A program made the position numbers and the translations under genes. Shown in pieces: positions 25,307-34,155 of a DNA stretch of 64,000 bases (positions are counted from its first letter, which is position 1; every line of letters starts with the position of its first letter). Under the pieces are notes generated by a model. That model was not told the origin of the DNA, searched no databases, and saw only the letters and a program-made list of their open reading frames with translations. Origin of the DNA: Ralstonia soli (GTDB taxonomy: Bacteria > Pseudomonadota > Gammaproteobacteria > Burkholderiales > Burkholderiaceae); the NCBI RefSeq assembly GCF_023955655.1, contig NZ_JAMXHT010000005.1:1-64000 (forward strand), written 5' to 3'.

Positions 25307-26263
25307 ATGACGCCCAATCCCGCTCCGCTGTCTTCCATCCGCACGACACCGGCGCAGCCGCTGCCGGCAGCGCTGTCGCAGGCGCAGCGTGCGCTCGAGC
25401 GCATCGTGCTCGGCAAGCCGCTGCAGATTCGCCTGGCGCTGGCGTGCCTGCTCGCGCGCGGGCATCTGCTGCTCGAAGACTTGCCCGGCGTGGGCAAGAC
25501 CACGCTCGCGCACGCGCTGGCCCGTACGCTCGGGCTGCAATACCAGCGTGTGCAGTTCACCAGCGACCTGCTCCCGACCGACTTGATCGGCGTGTCGATC
25601 TACGTGAAAGAGAAGGGCGCGTTTGAGTTTCACCCCGGCCCGCTGTTCGCGCAGGTGGTGCTGGCCGATGAGATCAACCGCGCCACGCCCAAGGCGCAGA
25701 GTGCGCTGCTTGAAGCGATGGCCGAGGGACAGGTGACGCACGATGGCGCGACCTACCCGCTGCCCGAGCCGTTCTTCGTGATCGCCACGCAGAACCCGCT
25801 GAACCAGATCGGCACGCATCCGCTGCCGGAATCGCAGTTGGATCGCTTCACGATGCGGCTGTCGCTGGGCTACCCCGATCAAAGCTCCGAGCGCGCGCTG
25901 TACCTCGGTGGCGGTGCGCCGCAGGACGTCGAGCCCGTGCTGACCGCCGCGCAGGTCGTTGCACTGCAGGCCGCCGCCGATGCCGTGCATGTGGCGCCCG
26001 TGCTGGTCGACTATGTGCTCGCGCTGGTGAACGCCACGCGCACCGATGCGCAGGTGCAGATGGGCCTGTCGCCGCGGGCCGGGCTCGCGCTGCTGGCTGC
26101 GGCGCGCGCGTGGGCGCTGATCGACGCGCGCGATGCCGTGCTGCCCGAAGACGTGCAGGCGGTGTTCAAGGCCGTGGCGGCGCACCGGCTGCTGTCTGCC
26201 GGTGGCGCGCTGTCGGCTACCGCGCTGGCGCAGCGGCTGCTCGATACGGTCGCCATCCCGTAA
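25307..26263 (+). CDS. MoxR family AAA+ ATPase
   Basis: 318 residues from ATG 25307. Walker A is LPGVGKTTLAHAL, Walker B is VVLADEINRATPKAQSALLEAM and sensor 1 is FFVIATQNPLNQIGTHPLPESQLDRF, all in the canonical MoxR arrangement; the AAA lid follows. MoxR ATPases act as chaperones that mature or remodel partner proteins, commonly with DUF58/VWA proteins. The next two genes encode DUF58 and a TgpA-type transglutaminase, so the three form the conserved MoxR-DUF58-TgpA operon. Spacing to DUF58 is 12 bp. Confidence 0.93.
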   Translation: MTPNPAPLSSIRTTPAQPLPAALSQAQRALERIVLGKPLQIRLALACLLARGHLLLEDLPGVGKTTLAHALARTLGLQYQRVQFTSDLLPTDLIGVSIYVKEKGAFEFHPGPLFAQVVLADEINRATPKAQSALLEAMAEGQVTHDGATYPLPEPFFVIATQNPLNQIGTHPLPESQLDRFTMRLSLGYPDQSSERALYLGGGAPQDVEPVLTAAQVVALQAAADAVHVAPVLVDYVLALVNATRTDAQVQMGLSPRAGLALLAAARAWALIDARDAVLPEDVQAVFKAVAAHRLLSAGGALSATALAQRLLDTVAIP

Positions 26264-26275
26264 GCGCACGGCGCC

Positions 26276-27358
26276 ATGGCGCGGGTCACTGCTCTGCTGT
26301 TTGCGCCGTTGCGGAGCCTCGGCGCGGCTTTGGCGATGCTGCCCGGCGTGCGTTTTGTGCGTGCGCGCGTGCAGCGCTTTCTGCAACGGCCGCGCACGCC
26401 GCGCGACGGCCGCATCCGCCTGGACCGTCATCACGTCTACATCCTGCCCACTGCGTCCGGCGCCGGGTTTGCGCTGTTGCTCGCGGTGATGCTGCTGACG
26501 TCGCTGAACTACAACGTGAGCCTGGGTTTTCTGCTGACCTTTGTACTGGCTGGCGTGGTGGTCTCGGCCATGTGGCAGACGCATCGCAACCTGGTCGATC
26601 TGGAAGTGCGCGGCGCCGCCGGCGATGCGGTGTTTGCCGGCCATGCGCTGAATGTGAGCGTGGCGCTGGCCAACGTCACGCCGTGGGCGCGCGTGGGCGT
26701 GGATGTGAGCGCGCGAGATGCCGCTGCGGTGGAGACCTCGCTCGACGCGCAAGACGCCATCGTGGCCGCACTCGCCTTCGGCGATCAGCCGCGCGGCTGG
26801 TTCCGGCTGCCGCGCCTGACGGTGTCGACGCGTTTTCCGCTTGGGCTGTTCCGCGCGTGGAGCTATGCCGATGCGCCGCTCACGCTGTTGGTCTACCCTG
26901 CGCCCGAGCCCTCGGCGCCGCCGCTGCCCGCCAGCTTCACACCCGACCCCAAGGAGAACGATAGGGAAGACGACGCGCGCGCTGCCCGCACCCCCATCGA
27001 AGAAGCCGCCGACCAACTGCGCATCTACCGCCCGGGCGACCCGCTGCGCAGCATCGCGTGGAAGCACAGCGCGCGGGCGGGCACCTGGATGAGCCGCACC
27101 GGCCAGCCGCCGCGTCACGCCCAATGCGTGCTCGCGTGGGATGCATTGCCGCCGGCGATGAACGTGGAGCAACGCCTGTCGCGGCTGTGTGCCTGGGTAC
27201 TGGCCGCGGAGCATGCCCCCGCCGGTGAGGAGCCCGAATACACGCTGAGCCTGCCGGGCGTTTCGATCGGACCCGCGCGCGGGCCGGCGCATCGAGATGC
27301 TTGCCTGCGTGCTTTGGCGTTGTGGGGCAAGCCCGCGATGCCTGGGGATGCCGCGTGA
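26276..27358 (+). CDS. DUF58 domain membrane protein
   Basis: 360 residues. Two hydrophobic segments at about residues 60-105 (GAGFALLLAVMLLTSLNYNV and the following FLLTFVLAGVVVSAMW) anchor the protein; the rest is soluble. The DUF58 signature YRPGDPLRSIAWKHSARAGTW is present at about 240-262. DUF58 proteins are partners of MoxR ATPases and often carry a degenerate VWA-like fold. It overlaps the next gene by GTGA, indicating coupled translation. Role: probably envelope-related assembly with TgpA; the mechanism is not known. Confidence 0.88.
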   Translation: MARVTALLFAPLRSLGAALAMLPGVRFVRARVQRFLQRPRTPRDGRIRLDRHHVYILPTASGAGFALLLAVMLLTSLNYNVSLGFLLTFVLAGVVVSAMWQTHRNLVDLEVRGAAGDAVFAGHALNVSVALANVTPWARVGVDVSARDAAAVETSLDAQDAIVAALAFGDQPRGWFRLPRLTVSTRFPLGLFRAWSYADAPLTLLVYPAPEPSAPPLPASFTPDPKENDREDDARAARTPIEEAADQLRIYRPGDPLRSIAWKHSARAGTWMSRTGQPPRHAQCVLAWDALPPAMNVEQRLSRLCAWVLAAEHAPAGEEPEYTLSLPGVSIGPARGPAHRDACLRALALWGKPAMPGDAA

Positions 27359-29379
27359 ACGCCGCCAGCGAAACCGCCCTGTTCGGCTCCGCCCGCGCAC
27401 TCACGCACCGCGAGCACGGCTGGCTGATCGCGCAGCTTGCCGTGGTGCTTGCACCGCTGCTGCGTGCGCTGCCGCTGGTGACCTGTGCCGTATTCGGCGT
27501 GCTGCTGCTCTGGCGCACGCTGCTGTGGGTGCGGCGCGCGCCGTTGCCGGGCAAGTGGGTGCTGGGCTTGATTGGCGTGGCCACGCTGCTCGTCACGCTG
27601 GCGCTGGCCATGCGCACCGGCGGCAATGTCGGCCGAGACCTGTCGGTGGCGCTGCTCGGTGCGTTCCTCGTGCTGAAGCTGATGGAATCGAACACGGTGC
27701 GCAGCGGCATTCTCGTCACGCAGCTGTGCTGCTTTCTGTTGCTCTCGCAGGTGCTGTTCGACCAGCCGCCGTGGCTGGCCGCCACCATGCTGGCCACCGT
27801 GGCGCTGCTGCTGCGTAACTGGCTGTTGCTGCTGCATCCGCAGGCGCGCACGCGCGTGTTGCCAGTGCGTGTGCTGGCGCGTCTGGTTGTGATGGGTTTG
27901 CCGTGTGCGGCGGTGCTGTTCCTGCTGTTTCCGCGGCTCGACCATCCGCTGTGGCGCCTGCCGCAAACCGCTGATGCCGCTGTCAGCGGCCTGTCTGACC
28001 GCATGGCGCCGGGCTCTGTCGGTCAGTTGATCCTGTCGGATGACCTTGCTTTCCGCGCCGACTTTGCCGGTGCACCACCGCCGCTCGACACGCTTTATTG
28101 GCGCGGTATGGTGCTGTGGCATTTCGATGGCCAGGCATGGACGGCTGCGTCGACACGGCAGCGTCCCGCACACGAGAGCGTACCCAATTCTGCGAGCGCT
28201 GCAAGCGACGCATCGGGCGTGTTCGACTACAACATCACGCTCGAGCCGACACGCCAACGCTGGCTGTTTGCACTGGATCGCGGCCTCTCGATCGACGCGC
28301 GCGACGGCATCGGCCGCAGCATCGATGGCGAATTCATCAGCACACCGCTGCTGGACCAGCGCGTGCGCTATCACGCGAGGTCACAACTGCCCGCGCGCAA
28401 TCGCGTGGACGGCGCTCAGGCGCTCGATGCGCGCACCCAGCAGCTCGCACTGGCACTGCCGCCGGGCAACCCGCAGGCACGTGCGCTGGCCGAGCAGTGG
28501 GCAGACCTGCCGCCGACGGGGCGCGTATCGGCCGCGCTCAGGCTGTTCGGCAGCGCACCGTTTGCCTACACGCTCGAACCCGAGCCGCTGCGGGATCAGC
28601 AGATCGACGACTTCCTCTTCCGCACGCGCCGCGGCTTCTGCGAACACTACGCGAGCAGTTTCGTCTTCCTGATGCGCGCGGCGGACGTGCCGGCGCGCGT
28701 GGTGGTGGGCTATCTCGGCGGCGAGGTGAATGCGGTGAGCGGCGACATCATCGTGCGCCAGTCCGATGCACATGCATGGGCCGAGGTGTGGCTTGACGGG
28801 CGCGGCTGGGTGCGTGTGGACCCGACCGCCGCCGTTGCCCCGCAGCGTGTCGAACGTGGGCTCTCCGCTGCCGTGCCCGCCAGCGAGTTCCGCTCGCGCC
28901 GCATGGAAGAGCCCCACTGGCTGCGCAGCGTGCGCTGGGGGCTGGATGGCCTGGTCAGCGGCTGGAACCGCTGGGTGCTCGGCTACGATCGCACCCGCCA
29001 GGCGCGCCTGTTCGCGTGGCTGGGCCTGGATGCTGCCGACCCGCGCGCCGTGCTGTGGGGCGTGTCGGCCCTGTTCCTGCTCGCGGCGTTGCCGTTGTTG
29101 TGGCAGCAGCGCAAACCGAAGCCCGACCCGGTGCAGGCGCAGTGGCAGCGCCTGTGCGATCGGCTGGCGCGGCATGGCTGCGCGCGTGGCCCGGCGGAAG
29201 GCCCGATGGCGTACGCGGAGCGTGCCGCCGTGCAGTTTCCGCATGCGGCGCAGGCCCTGCGCCAAGCCGCGGCGGGCTACGTCGCGCTGCGCTATGGGCG
29301 TGATGATGGCGATGCGCAGGCGCGTGACCGGCGGTTCGCGCAATGGCGTCATGCGCTCGCGCAGGTGCGGCTGGGCTAG
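27355..29379 (+). CDS. TgpA-type transglutaminase-like membrane protein (DUF3488/DUF4129)
   Basis: 674 residues, starting at GTG 27355 inside the DUF58 stop (GTGA overlap). About six membrane segments occupy residues 20-190, then a periplasmic domain with the transglutaminase core: RRGFCEHYASSFVFLMR supplies the Cys nucleophile, SDAHAWAEVWL the His and GWVRVDPTAAV the Asp. One more membrane helix (ALFLLAALPLLW) and a cytoplasmic DUF4129-like tail follow. In Pseudomonas aeruginosa TgpA is essential and faces the periplasm. It completes the operon with MoxR and DUF58. The cross-linking or proteolytic substrate is unknown. Confidence 0.9.
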   Translation: MNAASETALFGSARALTHREHGWLIAQLAVVLAPLLRALPLVTCAVFGVLLLWRTLLWVRRAPLPGKWVLGLIGVATLLVTLALAMRTGGNVGRDLSVALLGAFLVLKLMESNTVRSGILVTQLCCFLLLSQVLFDQPPWLAATMLATVALLLRNWLLLLHPQARTRVLPVRVLARLVVMGLPCAAVLFLLFPRLDHPLWRLPQTADAAVSGLSDRMAPGSVGQLILSDDLAFRADFAGAPPPLDTLYWRGMVLWHFDGQAWTAASTRQRPAHESVPNSASAASDASGVFDYNITLEPTRQRWLFALDRGLSIDARDGIGRSIDGEFISTPLLDQRVRYHARSQLPARNRVDGAQALDARTQQLALALPPGNPQARALAEQWADLPPTGRVSAALRLFGSAPFAYTLEPEPLRDQQIDDFLFRTRRGFCEHYASSFVFLMRAADVPARVVVGYLGGEVNAVSGDIIVRQSDAHAWAEVWLDGRGWVRVDPTAAVAPQRVERGLSAAVPASEFRSRRMEEPHWLRSVRWGLDGLVSGWNRWVLGYDRTRQARLFAWLGLDAADPRAVLWGVSALFLLAALPLLWQQRKPKPDPVQAQWQRLCDRLARHGCARGPAEGPMAYAERAAVQFPHAAQALRQAAAGYVALRYGRDDGDAQARDRRFAQWRHALAQVRLG

Positions 29380-29467
29380 CGCTGCGAAGCTGTTGATCGG
29401 CTTAGAAAATGTGCCCCAAATGCGGGCGCGCACGCGGTGTTTCGCGCACGGTGTTCATTCACCTGTG

Positions 29468-29701
29468 ATGGAAAATTTTCCGATCCACGGCGTCCCTGTC
29501 CGAGATGCATTCCATGCACCGTGCAATAACTGCACGCAGTTTCCCGATTGCGGAAAACCGATGCGACACAGTTACGCAGGGGGATGCACGTCGGCGGTGC
29601 ATTTGCGAATCGACCTGCGGTTGAGCGCCTCGCTGGCACAGCGGGAACCTTTCTCATACGATGGTTTTCGTAGCGTTTCCGCTGCGCTGCAACGTTGCTG
29701 A
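29468..29701 (+). CDS. Possible Cys-rich small protein, 77 aa (tentative)
   Basis: An ATG at 29468 opens a 77-codon frame in the 387-bp gap between TgpA and the carbonic anhydrase. The product has a compact cysteine cluster, CNNCTQFPDCGKPM followed by GGC, which could bind a metal. There is no good ribosome-binding site. The same DNA contains a 12-bp palindrome GGAAAATTTTCC (29470-29481) and an ATGCAC/GTGCAT inverted repeat (29584-29602), so it may be regulatory instead. No similarity recognised. Confidence 0.25.
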   Translation: MENFPIHGVPVRDAFHAPCNNCTQFPDCGKPMRHSYAGGCTSAVHLRIDLRLSASLAQREPFSYDGFRSVSAALQRC

Positions 29702-29766
29702 AGACGCCCGCCCCAACCGGGTTAGCAGCCTGCAGTGCTCTCGTAGATTCCGCAGGAGCCATCCCA

Positions 29767-30411
29767 ATGCATCGACCGAAACGCATGCTTGTCGAGAATG
29801 TCGTGTGGGCGCACGAGACCGCCGCGCGCGACCCCGGATTCTTTCCGCGTCTGGCACAAGGCCAGCAACCCCAGGTGTTATGGATCGGCTGCGCAGACAG
29901 CCGTGTGCCGGCTGAAACCATCACCCATTCCAATCCCGGAGATTTGTTCGTCCACCGCAATATCGCCAACCTCGTCTGCCCGGCAGATGACAACACGATG
30001 AGCGTGCTGGAATACGCCGTGCGCGTGGTCAAGGTCGCGCACGTGATCGTGTGTGGGCACGACGGCTGCGGTGGCGTGCGCGCCTCGCTGTTGCCGCCGC
30101 CCGATGGGCTGCCGCACGTGGCGCGCCGCATTGCGCCGCTGTGTGCGCTGGCAGGCCGCCATCGCGCAGAGCTCGATGCCGTGGCGGATTTTGACCAGCG
30201 TGTGAACCGCCTGGCCGAACTCAACGTGCTCGAACAGGTGCGTTGTCTGCGCGAGAACCCCATCGTGCGTGACGCTGATCCAGCACCGCGCGTGCACGGC
30301 TGGATCTTCGGCCTGGCCGACGGGCACATCCGCGTACTGGCTTCTGGCGATGCGCAGCCCACGCACCCAGCCCGCGGCGACATCCTGATGCCCGCCGAGG
30401 CCATCGCCTGA
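29767..30411 (+). CDS. Beta-class carbonic anhydrase (SulP-linked)
   Basis: 214 residues from ATG 29767, preceded by AGGAG. Zinc-site motifs are WIGCADSRVPAE and VICGHDGCGGV. The sequence MHRPKRMLVENVVWAHETAARDPGFF at the N-terminus (here spanning the first helices) and LFVHRNIANLV are typical of the Can-type enzymes. The next gene, 123 bp downstream, encodes a SulP transporter; this pair recurs in bacteria and probably combines bicarbonate uptake with hydration of CO2. Distinct from the enzyme at 14627. Confidence 0.93.
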   Translation: MHRPKRMLVENVVWAHETAARDPGFFPRLAQGQQPQVLWIGCADSRVPAETITHSNPGDLFVHRNIANLVCPADDNTMSVLEYAVRVVKVAHVIVCGHDGCGGVRASLLPPPDGLPHVARRIAPLCALAGRHRAELDAVADFDQRVNRLAELNVLEQVRCLRENPIVRDADPAPRVHGWIFGLADGHIRVLASGDAQPTHPARGDILMPAEAIA

Positions 30412-30534
30412 CCACCCGGCGGTGGCTTGCTCGGCCACCGCTTTCCCTGATGCTTCTCTCTTCACGCATGCCGGCGGCGCCCCGCTTGCAGGTAGGCGTT
30501 CGCGCGTGCGCAGTTCATACAAGACAAAACAACC

Positions 30535-32097
30535 ATGCAGACACCAACCCAACCGGCTTTCTTCCCGCGCGACATGCTCGCCGGGGTCATCGTCTTCTTC
30601 GTTGCCCTGCCGTTGTGCCTGGGTATTGCCAATGCGTCGGGTGTCGACCCGCTCGCGGGGCTGCTCTCCGGCATGATCGGCGGCTTGGTGGTGGCGCTGT
30701 TCAGCGGCTCGCAACTGAGCGTGAGCGGCCCGGCCGCCGGCCTCGTCGTGATTGTGGTGGATGGCATCGCCAAGCTGGGCGGCTTCTCGGCCTTCCTCGT
30801 GGCGGTGGCGCTGGCCGGCGCGCTCCAGTTTGTGTTCGGCATGCTGCGGGCCGGGCGCTTTGCGGCGTATGTGCCATCGTCGGTCATCAAGGGCATGCTG
30901 GCGGCAATCGGGCTGCTGCTGATCATCAAGCAGATGCCATTGGCGCTTGGACTGACTGAAGGGCAAGGTTCGGGCGGCCCCGGCATGTTGGCGACACCGT
31001 TCGGTGTGTTCTCTGTGACGGCGATGCTGGTGACGTTGCTCTCGGCGGTCGTGCTGATCGGCTGGGATACGCCGATGCTGCGGCGCTTTGCGCTGGTGCG
31101 CGCGCTACCTTCGCCGCTGGTGGTGGTTGCACTTGGGATTGGCATGACGATGTTGCTCGACGCGGTCGCGCCCGGCATGGCGCCGCCGGTGGAGCACCGC
31201 GTCAGCCTGCCCGCGCTGGCATCGTTCGGGGCGTTGCTGGATGCGCTGGAATCGCCCGCGCTGACAGCGCTCGGCAATCCGGATGTCTGGCGTGTGGCGG
31301 TGGCGCTGGCCATTGTTGCCAGTCTGGAAACCCTGCTGAGCCTCGAAGCCGTCGAGCAGCTCGACCCCCGGAAGCGCCACGCGCCGCCCGATCGCGAACT
31401 CAAGGCGCAGGGCATCGGCAACATGGTGGCGGGCGCATTGGGCGGGCTGCCGATCACGTCCGTCATTGTGCGCAGCTCCGCCAACGTGCATGCCGGTGCG
31501 CAGAGCCGCTGGTCGGCCGTCGTGCACGGTGTGCTGCTGCTGGCGAGCGTGTTTGCGCTCACGGCCATCGTCAATCGCATCCCGCTGGCGTGCCTGGCCA
31601 GCATCCTGATCTTTACCGGCTACAAGCTGGCCAAGCCGTCGCTGTTTGCCGCCGTGGCGCGCCAGGGTTGGGACCGCTTTGCCCCCTTCATTGCCACCAT
31701 CGCGGGCGTGCTGCTCACCGACCTGTTGATTGGCATCCTGATCGGCATTGCGTTGAGCCTTGTGCTGGCGCTTCGCGCCAACTTGCGCCGCACCATCGTG
31801 ATGGCGCGGCATCACGACCACTTCCTGCTGTCGTTCCGCAAGGACGTGTCGTTCATGGGCAAGGTGCCGCTCAAGCGCTATCTGGCGCAGGTGCCCGATC
31901 ACGCCACGCTCATCGTCGACGCCGCCCGGGCCGACTACATCGACGCGGATGTGCGCGACATGGTCGAGCGCTTCATCGACGCGGCGCCGATGCGCGGCAT
32001 CGTCATCGAGCGCCATCATTTTGATGCGGCTGGGTCGCAGAAAACGGCCGGTTTTTGGCAGCCGCGCCCGCCATTTACACAGCATGTCGCCAGATAA
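30535..32097 (+). CDS. SulP family anion transporter
   Basis: 520 residues with 10-12 hydrophobic segments. The SulP opening is DMLAGVIVFFVALPLCLGIANASG, followed by GLLSGMIGGLVVALFSGSQLSVSGPAAGL. NMVAGALGGLPITSVIVRSSANVHAGAQSRWSAV is the conserved segment 8 region. The C-terminal 100 residues form a short STAS-like domain (LIVDAARADYIDADVRDMVERF). Members carry sulfate, bicarbonate or dicarboxylates. The adjacent carbonic anhydrase points to bicarbonate. Inner-membrane protein. Confidence 0.9.
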   Translation: MQTPTQPAFFPRDMLAGVIVFFVALPLCLGIANASGVDPLAGLLSGMIGGLVVALFSGSQLSVSGPAAGLVVIVVDGIAKLGGFSAFLVAVALAGALQFVFGMLRAGRFAAYVPSSVIKGMLAAIGLLLIIKQMPLALGLTEGQGSGGPGMLATPFGVFSVTAMLVTLLSAVVLIGWDTPMLRRFALVRALPSPLVVVALGIGMTMLLDAVAPGMAPPVEHRVSLPALASFGALLDALESPALTALGNPDVWRVAVALAIVASLETLLSLEAVEQLDPRKRHAPPDRELKAQGIGNMVAGALGGLPITSVIVRSSANVHAGAQSRWSAVVHGVLLLASVFALTAIVNRIPLACLASILIFTGYKLAKPSLFAAVARQGWDRFAPFIATIAGVLLTDLLIGILIGIALSLVLALRANLRRTIVMARHHDHFLLSFRKDVSFMGKVPLKRYLAQVPDHATLIVDAARADYIDADVRDMVERFIDAAPMRGIVIERHHFDAAGSQKTAGFWQPRPPFTQHVAR

Positions 32098-32400
32098 CGC
32101 GGTGCCGAGATTTAACCTATTTTGGGTAATTTAGAGCGATTCCTCCAAACATAATCCGCTTGTATGCCGATTGGTCAACGTTTGCGCCTAGGGAAAACCA
32201 GGCATTCTGAATATGAAAATCGTGTGGATTCAGCATTGGAAACGGGTTTTCGGCGTTTGACAATGTTTGCAATCGCGGTCGCCTCAGTTAATAGAATTAA
32301 TTTGAAGGTGCTATCCAGTTAAGTGGATGCGGTGCCGATAAAACAACGAGCGGGGCTGCAGGGCGCATTATCAAGCGCATATTTGAAACGGGAGACAGAC
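32098..32400 (+). promoter_or_regulatory. AT-rich leader/promoter region of the heptad-repeat lipoprotein gene
   Basis: This 303-bp gap is distinctly AT-richer than its surroundings. TTTGCA (32266-32271) with TTAATA/TAATAG near 32288-32294 is a weak -35/-10 candidate, leaving an mRNA leader of about 100 bases. CTGAAT and ATTCAG near 32207-32235 form a spaced inverted repeat. GGGAGACAGAC just before 32401 is the ribosome-binding site. Confidence 0.4.
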
Positions 32401-33579
32401 ATGAAGGTATTGCAACGAGGGACCCTGATTTCGGCCGCCCTGGCCGGCCTGCTTGTGCTGGGCGGTTGCGCCAGTTCGGGGTCGGGCGACATGAGCGGGA
32501 CGACGGGCAGCGATGGCAGCTCTGCCAATAACGGCGGCAGCGGGTCCGGGTCGAACGGCTCCGGTGGCTCAGGTGGTTCGGGCGGCACAGCCACCACGGC
32601 TTCTACCCCCACGGGAGACATCGCCAACAAAGGCGGCGGTGTGCTGACGGCTACCGGCGATGCGGTGAGCAGCCTAGGCACGACCGTTGGGGGCAGCAAT
32701 CTGCCGGGCGCCTCTGCGCTGGGCAATGTGGTTGATAACCTCGGCAATACGGTGTCCGTGCTCGGCACGGGCGTGCAATCGGGCCTGGGTAGCATCGGCA
32801 CCAACCCGAACCCGATCGGTACGACGGTGTCGAGCACCGGCAATGTGGTTACCGCGGCCGGCAACACCGTGACGGCGACCGGCAGCTTGGTCGACAGCCT
32901 GGGTACGGGCCCGCTGCAGCCGCTCTCGCCGGTGACCACGACGGTGGGCGGTACGGTTCAACAGGTGGGTCAGGCCGTCGCCAACGCGGGCGGCACGCTT
33001 GGCACGGCACTGTCGACGGGGCCAGTGGAGCAGGTGACGCAGCAGCTCAGTTCTGCTGTCGTGCCACTGACATCACAGGTGACCACCGCCACGCAAACGC
33101 TCGGTAACACCACCGGCCTGGGCGCACCGGCTACCAATCTGCTGCAGACCGTTGGCGGTGGCGTAGCAGGCGTCGGCACGTCGCTCACGGCGACGAACGC
33201 GCCGGTTGTCTCGGGCCTGGGCGGTGTGGTGACGGCCACGGGCGCCACGGTGGCCGCGCTTGGCGGCGCCACGTCCACGCCGGGCGGCGCGACATCGGCC
33301 AACCCGCTGGCGCCGATTACTGGTGCCTTGGGTGGATTGGGAGGTACCACGACGGGCGGCAGCAATCCGTTGGGTGCAGTGACCGGCTCGCTGGGTGGGG
33401 CAGCCTCGGGCGGTTCGCCGGCTGCCGGTGTGACGGCGCCGGTTGGCTCGCTCGTGACCAGCGTAGGTACCTCGCTCACTTCCACGGGCGCGACCACCCC
33501 GCTCGCACCCGTGACGGGCGCCGTGGGCGGTGCACTGGGCACGGTCGGCGCTGCGCTAGGTGGTGGCGCGCATCACTGA
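32401..33579 (+). CDS. Surface lipoprotein with glycine-valine heptad repeats
   Basis: 392 residues from ATG 32401. A lipoprotein signal ends in LLVLGGC (Cys23). Residues 24-62 are a Gly/Ser linker. From about 86 the protein is built of 7-residue units of the form G-x-x-V-x-x-(L/A/T), e.g. GTTVSST, GNVVTAA, GNTVTAT, GSLVDSL in direct succession (residues 140-167) and again near the C-terminus (GSLVTSV, GTSLTST). Charged residues are almost absent. Similar proteins are often labelled collagen-like in databases, but no G-X-Y triplets are seen. A beta-helical or adhesin-like exposed fibre is the best guess. Followed by a strong terminator. Confidence 0.8.
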   Translation: MKVLQRGTLISAALAGLLVLGGCASSGSGDMSGTTGSDGSSANNGGSGSGSNGSGGSGGSGGTATTASTPTGDIANKGGGVLTATGDAVSSLGTTVGGSNLPGASALGNVVDNLGNTVSVLGTGVQSGLGSIGTNPNPIGTTVSSTGNVVTAAGNTVTATGSLVDSLGTGPLQPLSPVTTTVGGTVQQVGQAVANAGGTLGTALSTGPVEQVTQQLSSAVVPLTSQVTTATQTLGNTTGLGAPATNLLQTVGGGVAGVGTSLTATNAPVVSGLGGVVTATGATVAALGGATSTPGGATSANPLAPITGALGGLGGTTTGGSNPLGAVTGSLGGAASGGSPAAGVTAPVGSLVTSVGTSLTSTGATTPLAPVTGAVGGALGTVGAALGGGAHH

Positions 33580-33598
33580 CCACGGACCTGCCATGAGC

Positions 33599-33639
33599 AA
33601 GCCGCTCACGCCTCGCGCTGAGCGGCTTTGTCTTGTCTT
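33599..33639 (+). terminator. Rho-independent terminator after lipoprotein gene
   Basis: AAGCCGCTCA (33599-33608) pairs perfectly with TGAGCGGCTT (33619-33628) and is followed by a T-rich stretch (TGTCTTGTCTTT), 20 bases after the stop codon. Confidence 0.85.
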
Positions 33640-33758
33640 TGGCGCGCGCGGCATCACCCGTCCATCACCCATCGGCATGGTTGGCTTGAACTGCCGTGAG
33701 GCACAGGCTGTAATGGTTGTCTGTCCGCGCAGAACTTCTGGGCGGTATCCGGAGATCC

Positions 33759-34070
33759 ATGATGATCACACATGCGCTGTTCGCCCGACTGGTTGCCAAG
33801 CCGGGCAAGGAGCAGGCCGTGGCCGACTTTCTCGCGGCCGGCCTGCAGATGGCCAATCAGGAAAGCACCACCCCGATCTGGTTTGCGTTGCGCATTGCGC
33901 CCAACGTGTTCGGCATTTTCGATGCCTTTGCCAGCGAGCAGGATCGGCAGGCCCACCTAGATGGCCCGATTGCCCAGGCCCTCATGGCCAACGCGTCGGA
34001 GTTGCTGGCCAGCCCGCCGGAGATCGCACCGATCGACGTGCTCGGCATGAAAAACACCGTCGCAAGCTGA
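33759..34070 (+). CDS. Antibiotic biosynthesis monooxygenase (ABM) family protein
   Basis: 103 residues starting at one of two adjacent ATGs (33759 or 33762), with CGGAGA upstream. The ferredoxin-like ABM fold is suggested by ALFARLVAKPGKEQAVADFLA, IWFALRIAPNVFGIFDAFAS and DRQAHLDGPIAQALMANASELL. Such small dimeric proteins are cofactor-free monooxygenases of quinones or haem-degrading relatives, though many have unknown roles. Monocistronic, convergent with prpF and separated from it by a bidirectional terminator. Confidence 0.8.
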   Translation: MMITHALFARLVAKPGKEQAVADFLAAGLQMANQESTTPIWFALRIAPNVFGIFDAFASEQDRQAHLDGPIAQALMANASELLASPPEIAPIDVLGMKNTVAS

Positions 34071-34086
34071 CGGCCAACAACGACAA

Positions 34087-34123
34087 AACCGCCGCACCGG
34101 GGCACAAGCCCGATGCGGCGGTT
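34087..34123. terminator. Bidirectional terminator between the ABM gene and prpF
   Basis: AACCGCCGCA (34087-34096) and TGCGGCGGTT (34114-34123) form a perfect 10-bp stem with additional inner pairing. Short T tracts follow on each strand, more clearly on the minus strand (GGTTTTG). It lies between convergent genes and can serve both. Confidence 0.8.
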
Positions 34124-34155
34124 CCGCTTTCTGCAGGGTGTGTTGGCTCCGGCGA

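Noticed and set aside
25295-27400. Long minus-strand frame (701 codons) opposite the MoxR and DUF58 genes
   Set aside because: Spans two genes with clear families on the plus strand; Arg/Gln/His-rich composition typical of antisense frames.
32401-33579. Collagen-like triple-helix protein
   Set aside because: No G-X-Y series is present; the glycine spacing is seven residues.
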